The notes: generated from the sequence alone by a model not told the origin. A stretch of 64,000 nucleotides of DNA from Argentina anserina (GCF_933775445.1 NC_065874.1:25552501-25616500), one strand, 5' to 3'. Positions 35,758 to 48,719 are shown, counted from the stretch's first letter. Made by a program: numbers and translations.

Positions 35758-35766
35758 CTATAAATA
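35758..35766 (+). promoter_or_regulatory. Candidate TATA box of the BEL1-like gene
   Basis: CTATAAATA followed about 20 bases later by a CT-rich stretch, a usual plant core promoter. It would give a leader of about 0.9 kb, probably spliced, because TTTTTAG stands three bases before the start codon (36716). Not proven. Confidence 0.4.
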
Positions 35767-36719
35767 TCGCACAGGCTCTCTCTTTTTTTTTAACAGCGTT
35801 TTCTTTTCCTGTCTTTCTTCAAACTACTATTGCTTCAAGTTTTTTTCAAGATTATGATGTCATTAGTGACTGTTTAGTATTCTTATATTGAAAGAAGTGA
35901 ATGCAAATGGATAAGCTCCTTGAGTTGGGTACAAAAAATCCACTTCTGGATCTGTATTTGCGAGGGCTCGGTCTGTCGTTCATGTCTAAGGCTGTGGTTT
36001 TGAGTTGAACATATGGAGTAGTGGTGGCGCGTTGAAGAGAGAATTAGGGTTTCACCTACGTCTTTCCTTAACGTGTGGTTTTGAAGTGGAAGGTTTCCTT
36101 TCTTTTTCGACGTTAATTTGGTGTGTGGTCGCTTGTCGTAATACTGTTTCTGGCTTTCTGCCTTGAAGGTTTTGTTTGGGTTGCCGACAGTAGGAGCGCG
36201 CAGCTAAACCACTCACTGCTTGCCTAAACAGATGAGCCGATCGAGTACCTAAACAGATGACCGATCGAGCTAGATCATCACCGACTACTTTCAACGTGAG
36301 GGAAAAGATGCTCACAAGGTAGACTATCTCTTGTTTTTGTTCTCCACTTCACCGATGTCTTTCATGTGTGGAGAAGTTTCTTTTGGATAAAACCATGTAT
36401 ATAATATTATAATCTACAGTAATTGGATACGGGATATGTCGATCAGTTTATGTCAGTTTCGTGTGAGAGATTGTATAGAGTAGTTGTATCCCAGATTTTT
36501 ATATAGAGCAGAGATAGAGATAAAATAGAGAGTATTTTCTGACAACATTGCTCAACTTTTGCAGGAATTAGAAGTTCATGTTCTTCGTAAGTTGTAAGTT
36601 CATGTTCTTCACAAGTTTTCTCTAGGCGGCCAACCATTGAAAGCATGCTGAGCCGGCCAGATTGAGTGTGTGTATATCTATAAGCAGAAGTAGCAATCTT
36701 GGTTTTCACTTTTTAGTTG

Positions 36720-39700
36720 ATGGAGATGAGTGGCTTTAGGCCTACAGAATCCAACCATGTAGCTCAGCAAAGCCGCCGAGATAAGTTGCGAGTTCAGCCT
36801 ACTTCAAACCTACCCCTTCATCATCATTTAGATCACAATGTACCTAATCATTCTCCTGCCCAACAGAACCCAGATATTGTTCAAGTTAGAAATGTCAGAA
36901 ATTCCAATAATTTGCTTTTTGATCCGACCCTCTTCTCCCCAGAACTTCTCAATTTCTCCATAAATGCAAACCATGCATTTGCATCATCACCTCAAGAAAT
37001 AGGTGACGAGAGTCCTCAGAATTATGGTAACTGGAGAACTCTGAATCCACCCCAAAGCTTAGATAATTGGGTGACCAATTACTCGAGTGGTACTACAAAT
37101 CATTACTCGAGTGGTACTACTTCAAATCACCATATGTTTGTCAGGGAAGTAAATAACGTTTCGCCATCCACACCATCACATTTAAAGCCTAGTACCTACC
37201 ATGGTTACCAGAATTTTTCATCTCCATCTCCAATTTACCATAGTACCCTCCAAGATGTTGTCACAACAGCTTCTACCGGAGGAAGCACGCAGGATCAGCT
37301 AGAAATGGCTTCTTGGACACAAGGCTATGTAAATCAATCCACATTGGGATTAGATAACTCGTGTTCTTGGTTGGATCGTCCGATTGGGAGTAATCGCCAT
37401 AACTGGACTGGGGGCGAAGAACTGAGATGTGCTTTGAGTGATTATTCCAATCAACAAGGTCTGTCCCTATCACTTTCTTCAAATCCTCCTCCATCACAAG
37501 GATTGCAAGCAAGCACAAGTGGGAAATCTGGCGATTATTTATGTTCAATGATGAAGCCGTCAATTATAAGCAAAGCGTATGGAACTACCAAATCACTTCA
37601 AGACATAGTTGGGAGTAGTACCACTTCTACCAGTAATGCTGCATACCATAGAAGCACCGGTCCTCTTGGTCCTTTCACAGGATATGCAACGATTTTAAAA
37701 ACTTCCAAGTTTTTGAAACCGGCACAACAGCTGTTGGAAGATTTTTGTAGAGTTAGTAATCACTCAAAATCATTTAAAATATGTGAGGAATCTGAGAGGA
37801 TGTCGGGGGATCGAGCTAGCGTTTCTGCTTCCGTTTCAGCCTCGAATGATCAAGCTGCTAATATGACTCGAAATTCAGAAGCTGCGAATCCGGGGAGAAA
37901 TAATTCTAGGGCATCATCCTCGGCATTTTACAGTTTCAACGAGATTAGCAGTGACGGTGGAGCTGCTGCAAGCACATCTTCCGAGTCGATTCGGCCGGAG
38001 TACCAACAGAAGAAGGCAAAGCTCCTATACATGCAGGATGAGGTTAGTAAATTTTTTTGTTTTAATTAACTATGAGAGGGTTACTAAATAGATAAGTAAT
38101 GCATTATAAATTACTTGTTTTGAGTTGTTTGTTCTTTTATATTCTGTTGGGGTTATCCTCATTCATGGTCTTGTATTTCCAGATCACAAGAAGACTAAGT
38201 TTGGTATAGAGAAATATAACACTCACATAAACAGTCATATTGAACCAGTTAATTTAATTGAAATACATGAATTCATGTCTAAAGAACAATTAGTAATGTT
38301 TTTTTTTTGAGAATGTAAACAATTAGTAATGTTTTATATCACAAGGCATTGGGGATGGGAGTATTATTATTATATTTTAGAAAAGAATTGTTCTGGAAAT
38401 GTCACTTAAAAGTTAAAACAGGGTACCGTGCAAGAAGCTTACTGTGCATTTGTAATAGACCATATTAGTCCTTGGTAATAGGCTTTTAGAGTTTTAAGTC
38501 GTAACAAAGGTAATGCGCATTCCTCTTCAAAATTTAGGCATCCAGGTTACTATTGCTTGTCTTTGAGCTAGAAATTAACCAATAGCTCTTTATACACATA
38601 TAGCTTCCCTTCAACTGCATTGGGGTACATCTCTAATGGCAAATCGTGGGGGCCATGATATTGACTGAATTAGATTTATGCAAAAGTCAGATTGATTAGA
38701 TGGACATCATATTCGCTAGGTACTGTATTAAAACACTGTTCGATGGATCATACACCCACTAATTCAATTCGTCCATTATATTTCAGGACAAACTTTATGT
38801 TGTTTCTTGGTAACAAATGATGAGGGAGAAATATTCAATTTAATTACCTGAATACTTTACCAGAATTAATTTAAGATAGAAAACTAGTATACTAAGGAAA
38901 ATTGTCGTTTCTATGAACATCCATTTGATCAGTTAGAATTGTTGCTAGCAATCTCTTCCTTTGGAAGACTAATCAAACCACGTTTTAACAATCCTCGTTA
39001 TGATCCACAAATATCTATACATCAGTGCCACTCCTGGCGTAGCATATGTTAAGTCCCTATGGTTTTGTCATCAAAAATTAACATATATGTGTAGGCATTA
39101 GTTTTTGGTACTCATGGTGATGCATAGCTGAATGTAGTTTATATTCATGAATATAAAACAATTTACATTAATTTTTCCTCAATTTACTATTAACTGTGTA
39201 TAACCTTAAGATTCATAAGCATTGTTCTTATATTTATGTATACTTCATGGATATAAGATATCTTGTGGTGCATCCGTGCATGACCTAATTTGTTACTATC
39301 CACATTTTCTTCCTCAATTCAAAGAAGTTATTTTTTTTTCTGCACATGATTATGTTTTCAGTTCGTAACCTAATTTTGACTTTTTTTTTATAATATGTTA
39401 TTTGCTCATTTGGGTTTGTCCTCTGAACTTATATATGATGCTTAGGGTTCTTAACAAAAATAGAAAAGAAAAGGTAACATGAATAAATGATGTACTTGTT
39501 TTTTTTTTGTATAATTACATGTACGTTGATGTTGACTTAATAGGCATCTAGCAACGTAGGATAATCTAAATGTGAGATTGTACCTTTGTATGAATGTATG
39601 GAAACTTAGGTTGAAAATAAATATTGATTGACACAACAGAGAATTGGGATGACCCACATATTTCATTTACAGAGGTCATCCACTATATTCAGATGTTCAT

Positions 39701-42700
39701 CTAGCTTCTCCCAAATTATAATCATTGATGAATTAATAGTTTTTAAATATCTGCACTGTATTATGAGTAGGACCGTGGCAATTATTGGAATTTCGTTAAC
39801 AGTATAAGCCACTTGTTTTCCAGTCACTTTATAAAAGTTTTGAAACAAGTCATCTTGGAATGGCATCATGGGCTTAAAAAGAACGGTGTCCTTGGTTATT
39901 ATATTGTACATCACCCATTAATTTTATTAGTTTTGGCAAAGTTTGGTGCAAGTGCTCTCAATATGTTGGACCTCTCTGTACTGAATGAATAGTTATGTCA
40001 TTCAATCAATCTACGAAACTAGTTTTAACGTACTTATTTGTTTTTTACGCATCATGGCAGACTCCAGGCCGGAACAATTGAACACTGACGTGCAGGATAG
40101 TAGTAATGCAATTAGTTTATCCTGAGTTCATCCCTGCAATTGCCAAACCCTACAATGTATTAAATGTCACATGTTAGATTGAAACGGTATAGACTATAGA
40201 GTCAGAAAAATGTAAGTATGAGTGTTCTTTATCTAGTGACGTTTAGCTTGCCCTGTAACATCTTAGGCATTTGATATAGAACTGCAATGTCGAATTTTCT
40301 CTATAAGTTGGTAATTGTTAATTGAACTATCTGCAGCACATTCATTCTTTATAACATTGAAGAATATATCTCTCATAAAGATACAATGCATACAAGTCAA
40401 TGTGGTGCACACCTATATAGATCTAGTTGGTAATCTGCTCATGAATCATGACTGCATTTTGGTAATTTTGCTGTGTTTCACTGATCAAAGGTATGCAGAA
40501 AGTACAAGCAATATCATCAACAAATGGAAATGGTGGTCTGTTCCTTTGAGTCAGTTTCAGGTCTCAGCTCTGCAACTCCTTACATCTCATTGGCTCTCAA
40601 CACAGTCTCAAGACACTTCAAATGTCTTACGGGTTCCATCAAAGACCAGCTGAAGCACATAAGCAAAGCTTTGGGGGAAGATTATTCATCAGCCAATATT
40701 GCCAGTACTACTGGCTCCAACAGTAAAAGTGATAAGGCCGTGGGCAAGCTAAAGTATATGGGCCTCGGCTTGCAAAAGCGTAAATCCGTGGGTGGGGTAG
40801 ATGCCGGCTTCCCTGAACCCCAACAACACATCTGGAGGCCGCAGAGAGGCCTACCGGATCGTTCAGTGGCCATCCTCAGAGCATGGCTCTTTGATCATTT
40901 TCTTCACCCGTAAGTCAATTATTTTTGAACTCCCTCCTCACTTCTATCTATATTCTCTTTTCTGCTTTAACCGTGATCATCTGTTTGTTTTAGGTATCCA
41001 ACAGACACAGATAAGCACATGTTAGCCACTCAAACGGGTTTGTCTAGAAACCAGGTAGGGCTACCTTCTCTTTTTCAAGTGCTTATCATGTCTGAAGTTA
41101 TGATCAACTTAAATTGGATCTAATCCTCAGTAAAAACTAAATAGGTAGGCATACCTCGGTTCAGCTAGCTGAAAGACTTTCGTGTATCTGTACATGTATA
41201 TTTAGGTCATTCCCAAATCCCACCTCAATTTGGTTTGGATTCCAAATTCAAGTGGACCACATGCATTACCATTTTCATTATTTTGACATTCGGTTGATAG
41301 TTTGGGCTAATTATGATATATTTAAATAAGGAGTAATTCATTATACACCCAAAAATCTACACCCATTTAAACCCACCACTTTAATTCTATTAGATAGACA
41401 CTTAAATATATAATTCTACTAAATATTATATCCTAGTTTTTTTTATAATTTACACATTGCCACCATTGAAATATAACATCAATATATTGAATGAGCTTAA
41501 TTGACTCTTAAATCTTAAATACCTTAATTATGTGATTTCTTTTCTTTAATACTAGCCATTATGTTGTTTCAATCAATTTCATAATTATTAAGAAAATCAC
41601 GGAATTTTTCTATAAATTTATGAAAAATTTTGGTGAAAATGAATTAATTTTCTATAGATAAGGTAGAATCATAAATATGATATATAGGTAACTTTTGGAT
41701 ATATGATATCTGACCCTAAAAAAATACATGTAGTACTTGAGTTTTTGAAACTCACCTAGTATAGAGGAAATTTAGTTTATGTTTCTTTTCATTAATACCT
41801 CTATATTAGACTCCGATTTAGATTATACATTTTCGTTAGGTGTCTCTCTATATCATACCCATGTTTTAATTTGAAATTCAAGGTTATATTTCTCAAGCTA
41901 GCCTACTTAATAGGTAAATTAGACTAGTAAATAGGTATGAGTAAAAAGTTATGTCGATCATAATAATATACCTAAAAAAAGAGAAAAGTTTGTCAAAATA
42001 TAAGATCACCATGTACCTTACATATAGATATCATTCGTGTGTAGATTGAGAGACGCCAAATGTGAGTTTTAGAGTGAAAATGCAATCTAATTCGCAAAAA
42101 TAATACTCTTTGTGTCATTTCTTTCCCTTCTCCAACCCTTTTCTTTTCTTCAGAGTAGTTCTTCATCAATTATTTTGTTGATGCACATACAAGAAAAACA
42201 AGCTATGTTTGTATGCTTCCATTTCTTTGAAGCAAGTAGAAAGTTTATTCTCTGCAAGTAGAAAGTTCATTCTCATGATTCAAATGAAATGGGACTTTGC
42301 ACTATATATAAAATCTGAAATTTTTTCTGTCAAGGTACCTGTACAATAGGGAGTAAAAAACTATATAAATATAATGTTTCTATAAAGAGCATATATATAC
42401 AGTCAAGTACAAAATTAAGAAAGTAAGAATGCAATTGATTATGATGCATTTAGTTCTAGTTAAATTTTAATTTAGCATTTGAAATTTAAATTTATGCTGA
42501 GATTGAGAAAATACTAAATTTAGCTTTATACAATCTAAAGGGCAAAAATGTGAAGGTAGAAAAAAATGAATAAAATTAATAATAAAATGCTAATTATATA
42601 TTTGAATTGGGTGTAAATCTATAGAAAAATATAGAGTGGATTTAGTTTGAAAGGAGTCTTCAAAATCGGGTTTATCTCTAATTTTCTCTTTAACTAATGC

Positions 42701-43209
42701 AGGTGTCAAACTGGTTCATAAACGCCCGAGTGCGTGTTTGGAAGCCCATGGTTGAAGAAATACACGTGCTCGAGACTCGAGGATCCATGGAAGCTTGCCA
42801 AGATTCCCGGAAAGACGGATGTTCTCCAACTGAAGGCACCAGCAGGCCAAGCAATGAGAAACTTGCCATGCATCATCCTACATCTAGTCGGCAATTGGAA
42901 TCCTCAGGGATAGGTTCTTTGGGAGATACACTGAATGCTGATGACGTACACCAAAGTCACGAGATCAAGAGATCCAGAATAGAATGTGAAGTTCCATCAA
43001 GCATGGATAGTGCATTGATGGGTTTAGTGCCATACAATCAAACCGGGCTTGAGGTTGGTGGACTTGGAGCGGTGTCATTGACATTGGGCCTCAGGCATGG
43101 TGTGGAAAACGCTCAGCAGCAGCAGCAGCAGCAACAAATGCATCAACAGGATGAATATCAGCTCAGGCGGCAACTTGGAGGTCATATGATTCATGATTTT
43201 GTGGGGTAA
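36720..43209 (+). CDS. BEL1-like: BEL1-like homeodomain transcription factor (TALE class), four exons
   Basis: CDS joins 36720-38042, 40491-40909, 40994-41054 and 42703-43209, all with GT-AG introns, encoding 769 residues. Domains: an N-terminal GLSLSLS motif (about residue 247), the SKY box [15 protein letters not shown] (about 329), the BELL domain (about 426-502), and a three-residue-extended homeodomain (about 561-615, [18 protein letters not shown] to [15 protein letters not shown]). A C-terminal VSLTLGL motif (about 724), eight glutamines and a terminal HDFVG follow. SKY and BELL bind KNOX partners and the homeodomain binds DNA in the nucleus. [10 protein letters not shown] before the SKY box, VRVWKP and the HDFVG end favour the BEL1 clade (ovule and meristem development), though BLH1-type relatives are possible. 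All exons are open. Confidence 0.92.
41330..42688. mobile_element. Non-autonomous Mutator-like transposon, copy B, in intron 3 of the BEL1-like gene
   Basis: 1359 bases between near-matching 9-bp flanks TTTAAATAA (41321-41329) and TTTAACTAA (42689-42697). The ends GGAGTAATTCATTATACACCC and GGGTTTATCTCTAATTTTCTC are inverted relatives and match those of copy A at 12326-16534. Internal blocks also match in order. No transposase is present. The right end lies 14 bases before the exon 4 junction at 42702/42703. Confidence 0.8.
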
Positions 43210-44682
43210 TTCACTTGTGCCATTGCAACATTTTGGTCAACCGAAGTAGGGCAGAAAATAAGCGGGAGAAGCAGCCGTCCAGTTATTCTAGGCCCCGGTT
43301 TCGGTACACCCTTTTAAGCAATGTAGTGGCGTACGTATATAAATTGAAGAATCATGTAAGCTCTGTCTAAGTCTGTCAAGGTCATTCTAACAGAATGAGC
43401 TTGATTGGATGATAATGAGCTGAAAAGGAGCTTCAGTGATACTTAGGGTTAAGTCTGTAGATCACGAACTGATGAAATTTGAACCCGCTGACCAAAATAA
43501 AAGCAGAGAAACAAACTACAAGAAGAATTAGAAATGATATGGTAGACGGATTTCTCTCTAGCCAGCCGAAAGAGGGAGGGCTATGCATTTTCGTTTTCTC
43601 ACACTTCTTTGAGTCGTATGCTTCTTATTTTCACCTCCTTTTCCTCCCGAGATTATTATAATTAATTCATTGTGAGCACGGTTCTCCTAAAGATTGTGCT
43701 GTTATTTTATATAACATGTTAACAATCCTGTATGCAACAATGGTTTGTAGGAATTGTAGCATTATATGTTCAGGAATCAGCATCGTTTAATCCTTCTCGA
43801 CAATAGTTGAGTTTATTTTAGTAGCTAGGGTTTACAACTACATCCATAGCTAAGTAGAAATAATATGATATGTTTGGGCTTCACAGTATGTATTTGAGCA
43901 AACTAATGTGTTTTGCTCTTGCTTTCATTTGTTTTTTTCTTGGGGTAATGTCTTTGTTAGTGGAAGTTTCGCTTAAAGCATTTATGGAAGTATTTGATTT
44001 TAATGTATGATGCATCTCAATTGTGTCCTCGAAGTCTAGAGTAAAAAACTTAAAAATTGACTTTCCTACAAGTAACAAAGACTACACCGACTTATAAACG
44101 TAGCGACATAGTCTACAAATAACAAATTATGCTTTAGATTAAGTTCACTACAACTTAATTTCAAATAAGGGCAAGGACTATATGTTACGAGCAAGCACTT
44201 GTAAGGCCGCAAGCAACCTTGTCCAAGGTCATGAGTCATGTCTATGGCCGGTTGCTTACGTGCTAGTGGCGATATTATAATTTATAATTTCTATAATTTA
44301 TTTATTTAGTAGGTTCATTGTGAGAATGTTTCATGTTTTCCCCTGCCAAGTCTAGTTTTACAAAATATGCTATTATATGGAGGAGTTCCTAGGCGGCGGC
44401 GGTTGGCCTATGAAACTAGTCTAAGTAAGCACATGTATTTTTGTCTCCCTTACCGTCATACCATCAATAAAAGAGGAATTATTCAATTATGTGTGTCTTG
44501 TGAGATTACTCTTATTGCCTATTCAATTATTCAAGTGTTCTTGAGATTGCCCAACAATTATATAAATTGTGTTCTTGCTTGTCGCTAGCACTATATTAAT
44601 ATTCGTGTGGTTTTCATTGTCCCTTGCAAGGTACTCACTTGGCTTACTTGCTTCTCGCTCACCGATTGGCAAGTGCCGCAGT
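43210..44682. other. 3' flank of the BEL1-like gene
   Basis: Probable 3' UTR to about 43500 (AAAATAAAAG near 43494 may serve as a poly(A) signal), then AT-rich sequence with no recognised feature. It ends in GCCGCAGT (44675-44682), the target duplication of the next element. Confidence 0.4.
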
Positions 44683-46901
44683 TAGGGGTGTTAATCGGTT
44701 TGAATGGTTCGGTTTATAGGTGATACCGAACACCAAACCGTTCTATTTATTCGGTTTGGTTCGGTTTGGTTTTTCAATTTTTTTTTCAAAAACCAATTGT
44801 GTTCGGTTTGGTTCGGTTTGGTTTTTCTCTGGTTTATATCGGTTTTCTTTCGGTTATTTTGTAAAGAAAATCGGAGTTTCTTTACTTGTCTATCTACTTT
44901 ATTCTTAACGAAATAAAAAGAACATGCGGACAGATTTGCAAAATTCTATTTACAAGATATAGTTGCTTCACAAATGCATACAATTGCAAAAAGCCACTAA
45001 ACAAGTTATACCACATTAGTAGGCATGTTGTCGTTCCAATATCTAAAATTCAAAATATTAAATTTTGACCGTCATATGTGATCAGCATATTTAAATAAGG
45101 ATATGGTAAAAAATTCATCTAATGTTGATAATATTTGGGTCTCGATCGATGTGGTCAACATTAACTTAATTTCATCTAATTAAGTGAATTTGTTCTTACC
45201 CCCTCCTTCTTAACTAGTTTTGGTGGATTTTTTCATGCACACACTCTCACATATATGTGATGTAGCAACTCGTGTAAAATTTTCAAAAATTTTACGTTCC
45301 AGGGATAAGGCTACCCATAGGTGATAATAAGCGTAAAAAGGGTTGACCGCCTCGATCGGGACACAAACGTTATCGAAAATATGTGATTTTTTTACCATAA
45401 CCATATTTCACTATACGTAACGCATCATGCGGACAAATTTGCAAAATTCTATTTATAAGATATAGTTGCTTCACAACTGCATACATTTGCAATAAGACCA
45501 CTAAACAAGTTATACCATATTAGTAGACATGTTGTGGTTCCAATATCTAAAATTCAAATTATGAAATTTCGACCGTCAGATGTGATCAGCATATATAAAT
45601 ACATATATGGTAAAAAATTCACCGAATTTTGATAAAGTTTGGGTCTCGATCGATGTGGTCAACATTAACTTAATTTCATCTAATTAAGTGAATTTGTTCT
45701 TACCCCCTCCTTCTTGACTAGTTTTGGTGGATTTTTTCAAGCACACACTCTCACATATATGTGATGTAGCAGCTCGTGTAAAATTTTCAAAAATTTTACG
45801 TTCCATGGATAAGGCTACCCATAGGTGATAATAAGCGTAAAAAAGGTTGACCGCCTCGATCGGGACACAAACGTTATCGAAAATATATGATTTTTTTACC
45901 ATAACCATATTTCACTATACGTAACGCATCATGCGGACAAATTTGCAAAATTCTATTTATAAGATATAGTTGCTTCACAACTGCATACATTTGCAATAAG
46001 ACCACTAAACAAGTTATACCACATTAGTAGACATGTTGTGGTTCCAATATCTAAAATTCAAATTATGAAATTTAGACCGTCGGATGTGATCAGCATATAT
46101 AAATACATATATGGTAAAAAATTCACCGAATTTTGATAAAGTTTGGATCTCGATCGATGTGGTCAACATTAACTTAATTTCATCTAATTAAGTGAATTTG
46201 TTCTTACCCCCTCCTTCTTGACTAGTTTTGGTGGATTTTTTCATGCACACACTCTCACATATATGTGATGTAGCAGCTCGTGTAAAATTTTCAAAAATTT
46301 TACGTTCCAGGGATAAGGCTACCCATAGGGGATAATAAGCGTAAAAAGGGTTGACCGCCTCGATCGGGACACAAACGTTATCGAAAATATGTGATTTTTT
46401 TACTATAACCATATTTCACTATACGTAACACATCATGCGGACAAATTTGCAAAATTCTATTTATAAGATATAGTTGCTTCACAACTGCATACATTTGCAA
46501 TAAGACCACTAAACAAGTTATACCACATTAGTAGACATGTTGTGGTTCCAATATCTAAAATTCAAATTATGAAATTTTGACCGTCGGATGTGATCAGCAT
46601 ATATAAATACAGATATGGTAAAAAATTCACCGAATTTTGATAAAGTTTGGGTCTCGATCGATAACATATTTAATTATGTATATTAAAAATATCTATAAAT
46701 AATATAATTTCTTTATAATATATATATATATTCGGTTTTTCGGTTCGGTTTCGATTTTCAAACGTCCCAAACCAAAACCACACCAAATCTTTCGGTTTGG
46801 TGCGGTTTTTTTTGCGGTTTGGTGCGGTTTTTTTTTTCTTCGGTTTTTTTCGGTTATGGTTCGGTTTTTTTTCGGTTTTCGGTTTTCCATTAACACCCCT
46901 A
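44683..46901. mobile_element. Non-autonomous hAT-type element with internal tandem repeats (2219 bp)
   Basis: Perfect 8-bp target duplications GCCGCAGT flank it (44675-44682 and 46902-46909). The terminal inverted repeats are 13 bases, TAGGGGTGTTAAT and its complement. An 8-bp duplication with short TAGGGGTG ends is the hAT pattern. Both ends are rich in CGGTTTGG/CGGTTTT motifs, but these run in the same direction on both sides. The centre is a 504-bp tandem repeat. No transposase. Confidence 0.88.
44924..46660. repeat. 504-bp tandem repeat, about 3.5 copies, inside the hAT element
   Basis: Units begin CATGCGGACA at 44924, 45428, 45932 and 46434 (the last is partial, to about 46660). Units are near-identical, with the first the most different. 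Each full unit keeps a minus-strand open frame of 64-74 codons (for example 45210-45404, 45684-45908, 46188-46412) with the same sequence and few changes; no domain is recognised and it may be chance. Confidence 0.92.
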
Positions 46902-46992
46902 GCCGCAGTCTCCACTTTGTGCTTTACAAAAGTCGGCCCGTGACACTGTGCCTAGTCCCTAATTTGCTTCAGCCAAAAAGTTCATTACAACT

Positions 46993-47776
46993 CTTTTTCT
47001 TTAAACATTGAAGACGTCATATCCATTAATATAAGAAATGAAGGTTACACTATCAGTATGACCCACCGGGAAATCCCGGTTGTGTCAATAATGAGCCATG
47101 AAAGACAAATCTAAGTAAAACCTAGCTTCACCTAAAACAATACAACCTTAAGAAATTATTGTTCAAGAGAAACAAAAAACCAAGAACCAAATGACATTGT
47201 CAAAGTAGACTCTGAAGCTACGTTAAAACCATACCTCGACTTATTCTAAAAGAATGACTGGACTAAACTACTCAGGCCAGAAGGCCCAAGCTCAAACAGA
47301 ACCCGAGTCTAGACTCAAACCCAGGCCTTGAATCCAAACCATGGACATCTTCACCATCTTCGGCGGCTGCACTTGCTTTCACTGCAGCAGCTCCATCATC
47401 TGGCAAGGTGATCAAACCCTAGGTAAGCAAAACTTATCACACCCTTTTAGATCCAATCTAGAAAACCCCACAGATAACTATGTTCTGCCGGTGGAACTCC
47501 AAAGATTCGACGAAGGATGCACCACCAAAGGTCGCAAGACAACCTCAAAGCCTCGCTGACAAAAGCTTCAAAATCTTCTTCTCCAATCCACCACAGAATC
47601 CTACAGGAGGGAGAAGCAAAGCCCCATCCCCTTCTCGTTGCCACGTTGAAACACCTTGCCGGCAAACGAGATCAAAGATCGCCGCCGCCCAGTCACAAAA
47701 CCTAGAAAACTAGGTTTTGGTTTCCGCTCCCAAAAACACGGAGCGCTCTTTTTTTTTGTATGTTATGAAATGCCGT
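46993..47776 (-). mobile_element. LINE-type retroposon without coding sequence
   Basis: The flanks AAAAAGTTCATTACAACT (46975-46992) and AAAAAGTTTATTACAACT (47777-47794) match at 17 of 18 bases, a long target duplication typical of target-primed insertion. On the minus strand the element has a GC-rich 5' part (GGGCGGCGGCGATC near 47680) and an A-rich 3' end (TTTAAAGAAAAAG) by the left flank. No ORF1 or RT is readable in 784 bases, so it is a non-autonomous or internally deleted element. Confidence 0.7.
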
Positions 47777-48178
47777 AAAAAGTTTATTACAACTTAATTT
47801 TAGGCTTTCAATTTTTACGATTTTACTACCAAAGTACGTGGATTTATGGGAACATGTGCAGATCGAATACAGTCCAGGCATACGTGAATAAACAGCATGC
47901 GCACACAATTGTATTAGTAGAAATAATTCAAATAAATCATGACTAATTGATCATTATACCTTAGTCGTAACCATACAATATAACAAAAGTGAGCAAATAC
48001 ACACTGCGTGCCATATATAGTACATGTCATACGTACATATAAGACAACTGGCTATATATATGCCTCAAACGCTCAAACCCAAGCTGATACTAATAATATG
48101 CTAGATCATAGCTTACATATAAACTACACACACCCCCACTAGTGACCGCGGGATCGTTTCATAGAAATACAAAACAAT

Positions 48179-48397
48179 TTAGTCACCGTTGCCACCATCA
48201 CCGCCCCCCTTGCTGTTGAAGTCTTGCCTAGGGATGTAATGGTGGTTATTCACACTGGTTCCAGGATATCCAGCTTGATCGACTGTCTTGGTCTCCTGAT
48301 CTAGCTGTCGACTGCCATGCCGATCATCACCGAGCTGCCGGCCAGCAAATGCAGAGCTCACCATCATCAAGATGAAGGCAACAGCCAGGAATCTCAT
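48179..48397 (-). CDS. Small secreted peptide precursor, 72 residues
   Basis: The short frame starts with a clear signal peptide (MRFLAVAFILMMVSSAFA, residues 1-18, cut after AFA). The mature part has no cysteine. It carries acidic and basic residues, then GYPGTSVNNHHYIPRQDF, and ends in a glycine-rich acidic tail GGGDGGNGD. Signal peptide, variable middle and a conserved-looking block near the C-terminus is the layout of plant peptide hormone precursors. The NNHHYIPRQ.F block is not one of the named classes (CLE, CEP, PSK, RGF, IDA) that I can assign. A CTATATAAAC box on the minus strand (about 48607-48616) is a suitable promoter 210 bases upstream. Function unknown. Confidence 0.75.
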   Translation of the reverse strand: MRFLAVAFILMMVSSAFAGRQLGDDRHGSRQLDQETKTVDQAGYPGTSVNNHHYIPRQDFNSKGGGDGGNGD

Positions 48398-48606
48398 TCT
48401 GAGCGTTTAGATATTTCCTCTAAACATAGTTAACAAAAAGAAAACCAAAACAATCAATATTATGCTTGTACAGAAAATATTGTTTAGAGAAAAAGAGAGA
48501 AGAGATGTACTGTTTGTTTGCTTCGAATGAGAAACCTCTGTAAAATATGCTTACCCGAATCTGCTACTCTATAATGTGAAGGATGCAAGAGAAGATTATG
48601 TACGTT

Positions 48607-48616
48607 GTTTATATAG
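48607..48616 (-). promoter_or_regulatory. Candidate TATA box of the small peptide gene
   Basis: CTATATAAAC on the minus strand, about 210 bases before the start codon at 48397. It would give a leader of roughly 180 bases. Confidence 0.45.
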
Positions 48617-48719
48617 AGAGGATCGGAACGTACTGCTATAGCTAGGGTTTCATTTTCTGATAAATTTGGTGATGGGTTTTTCACCAAATGAGCCAACACT
48701 AAGTGGTATGGCCACACTA

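Noticed and set aside
44704..44916. Phe-rich frames near the hAT left end
   Set aside because: Products of the CGGTTTGGTT repeat, not a gene.
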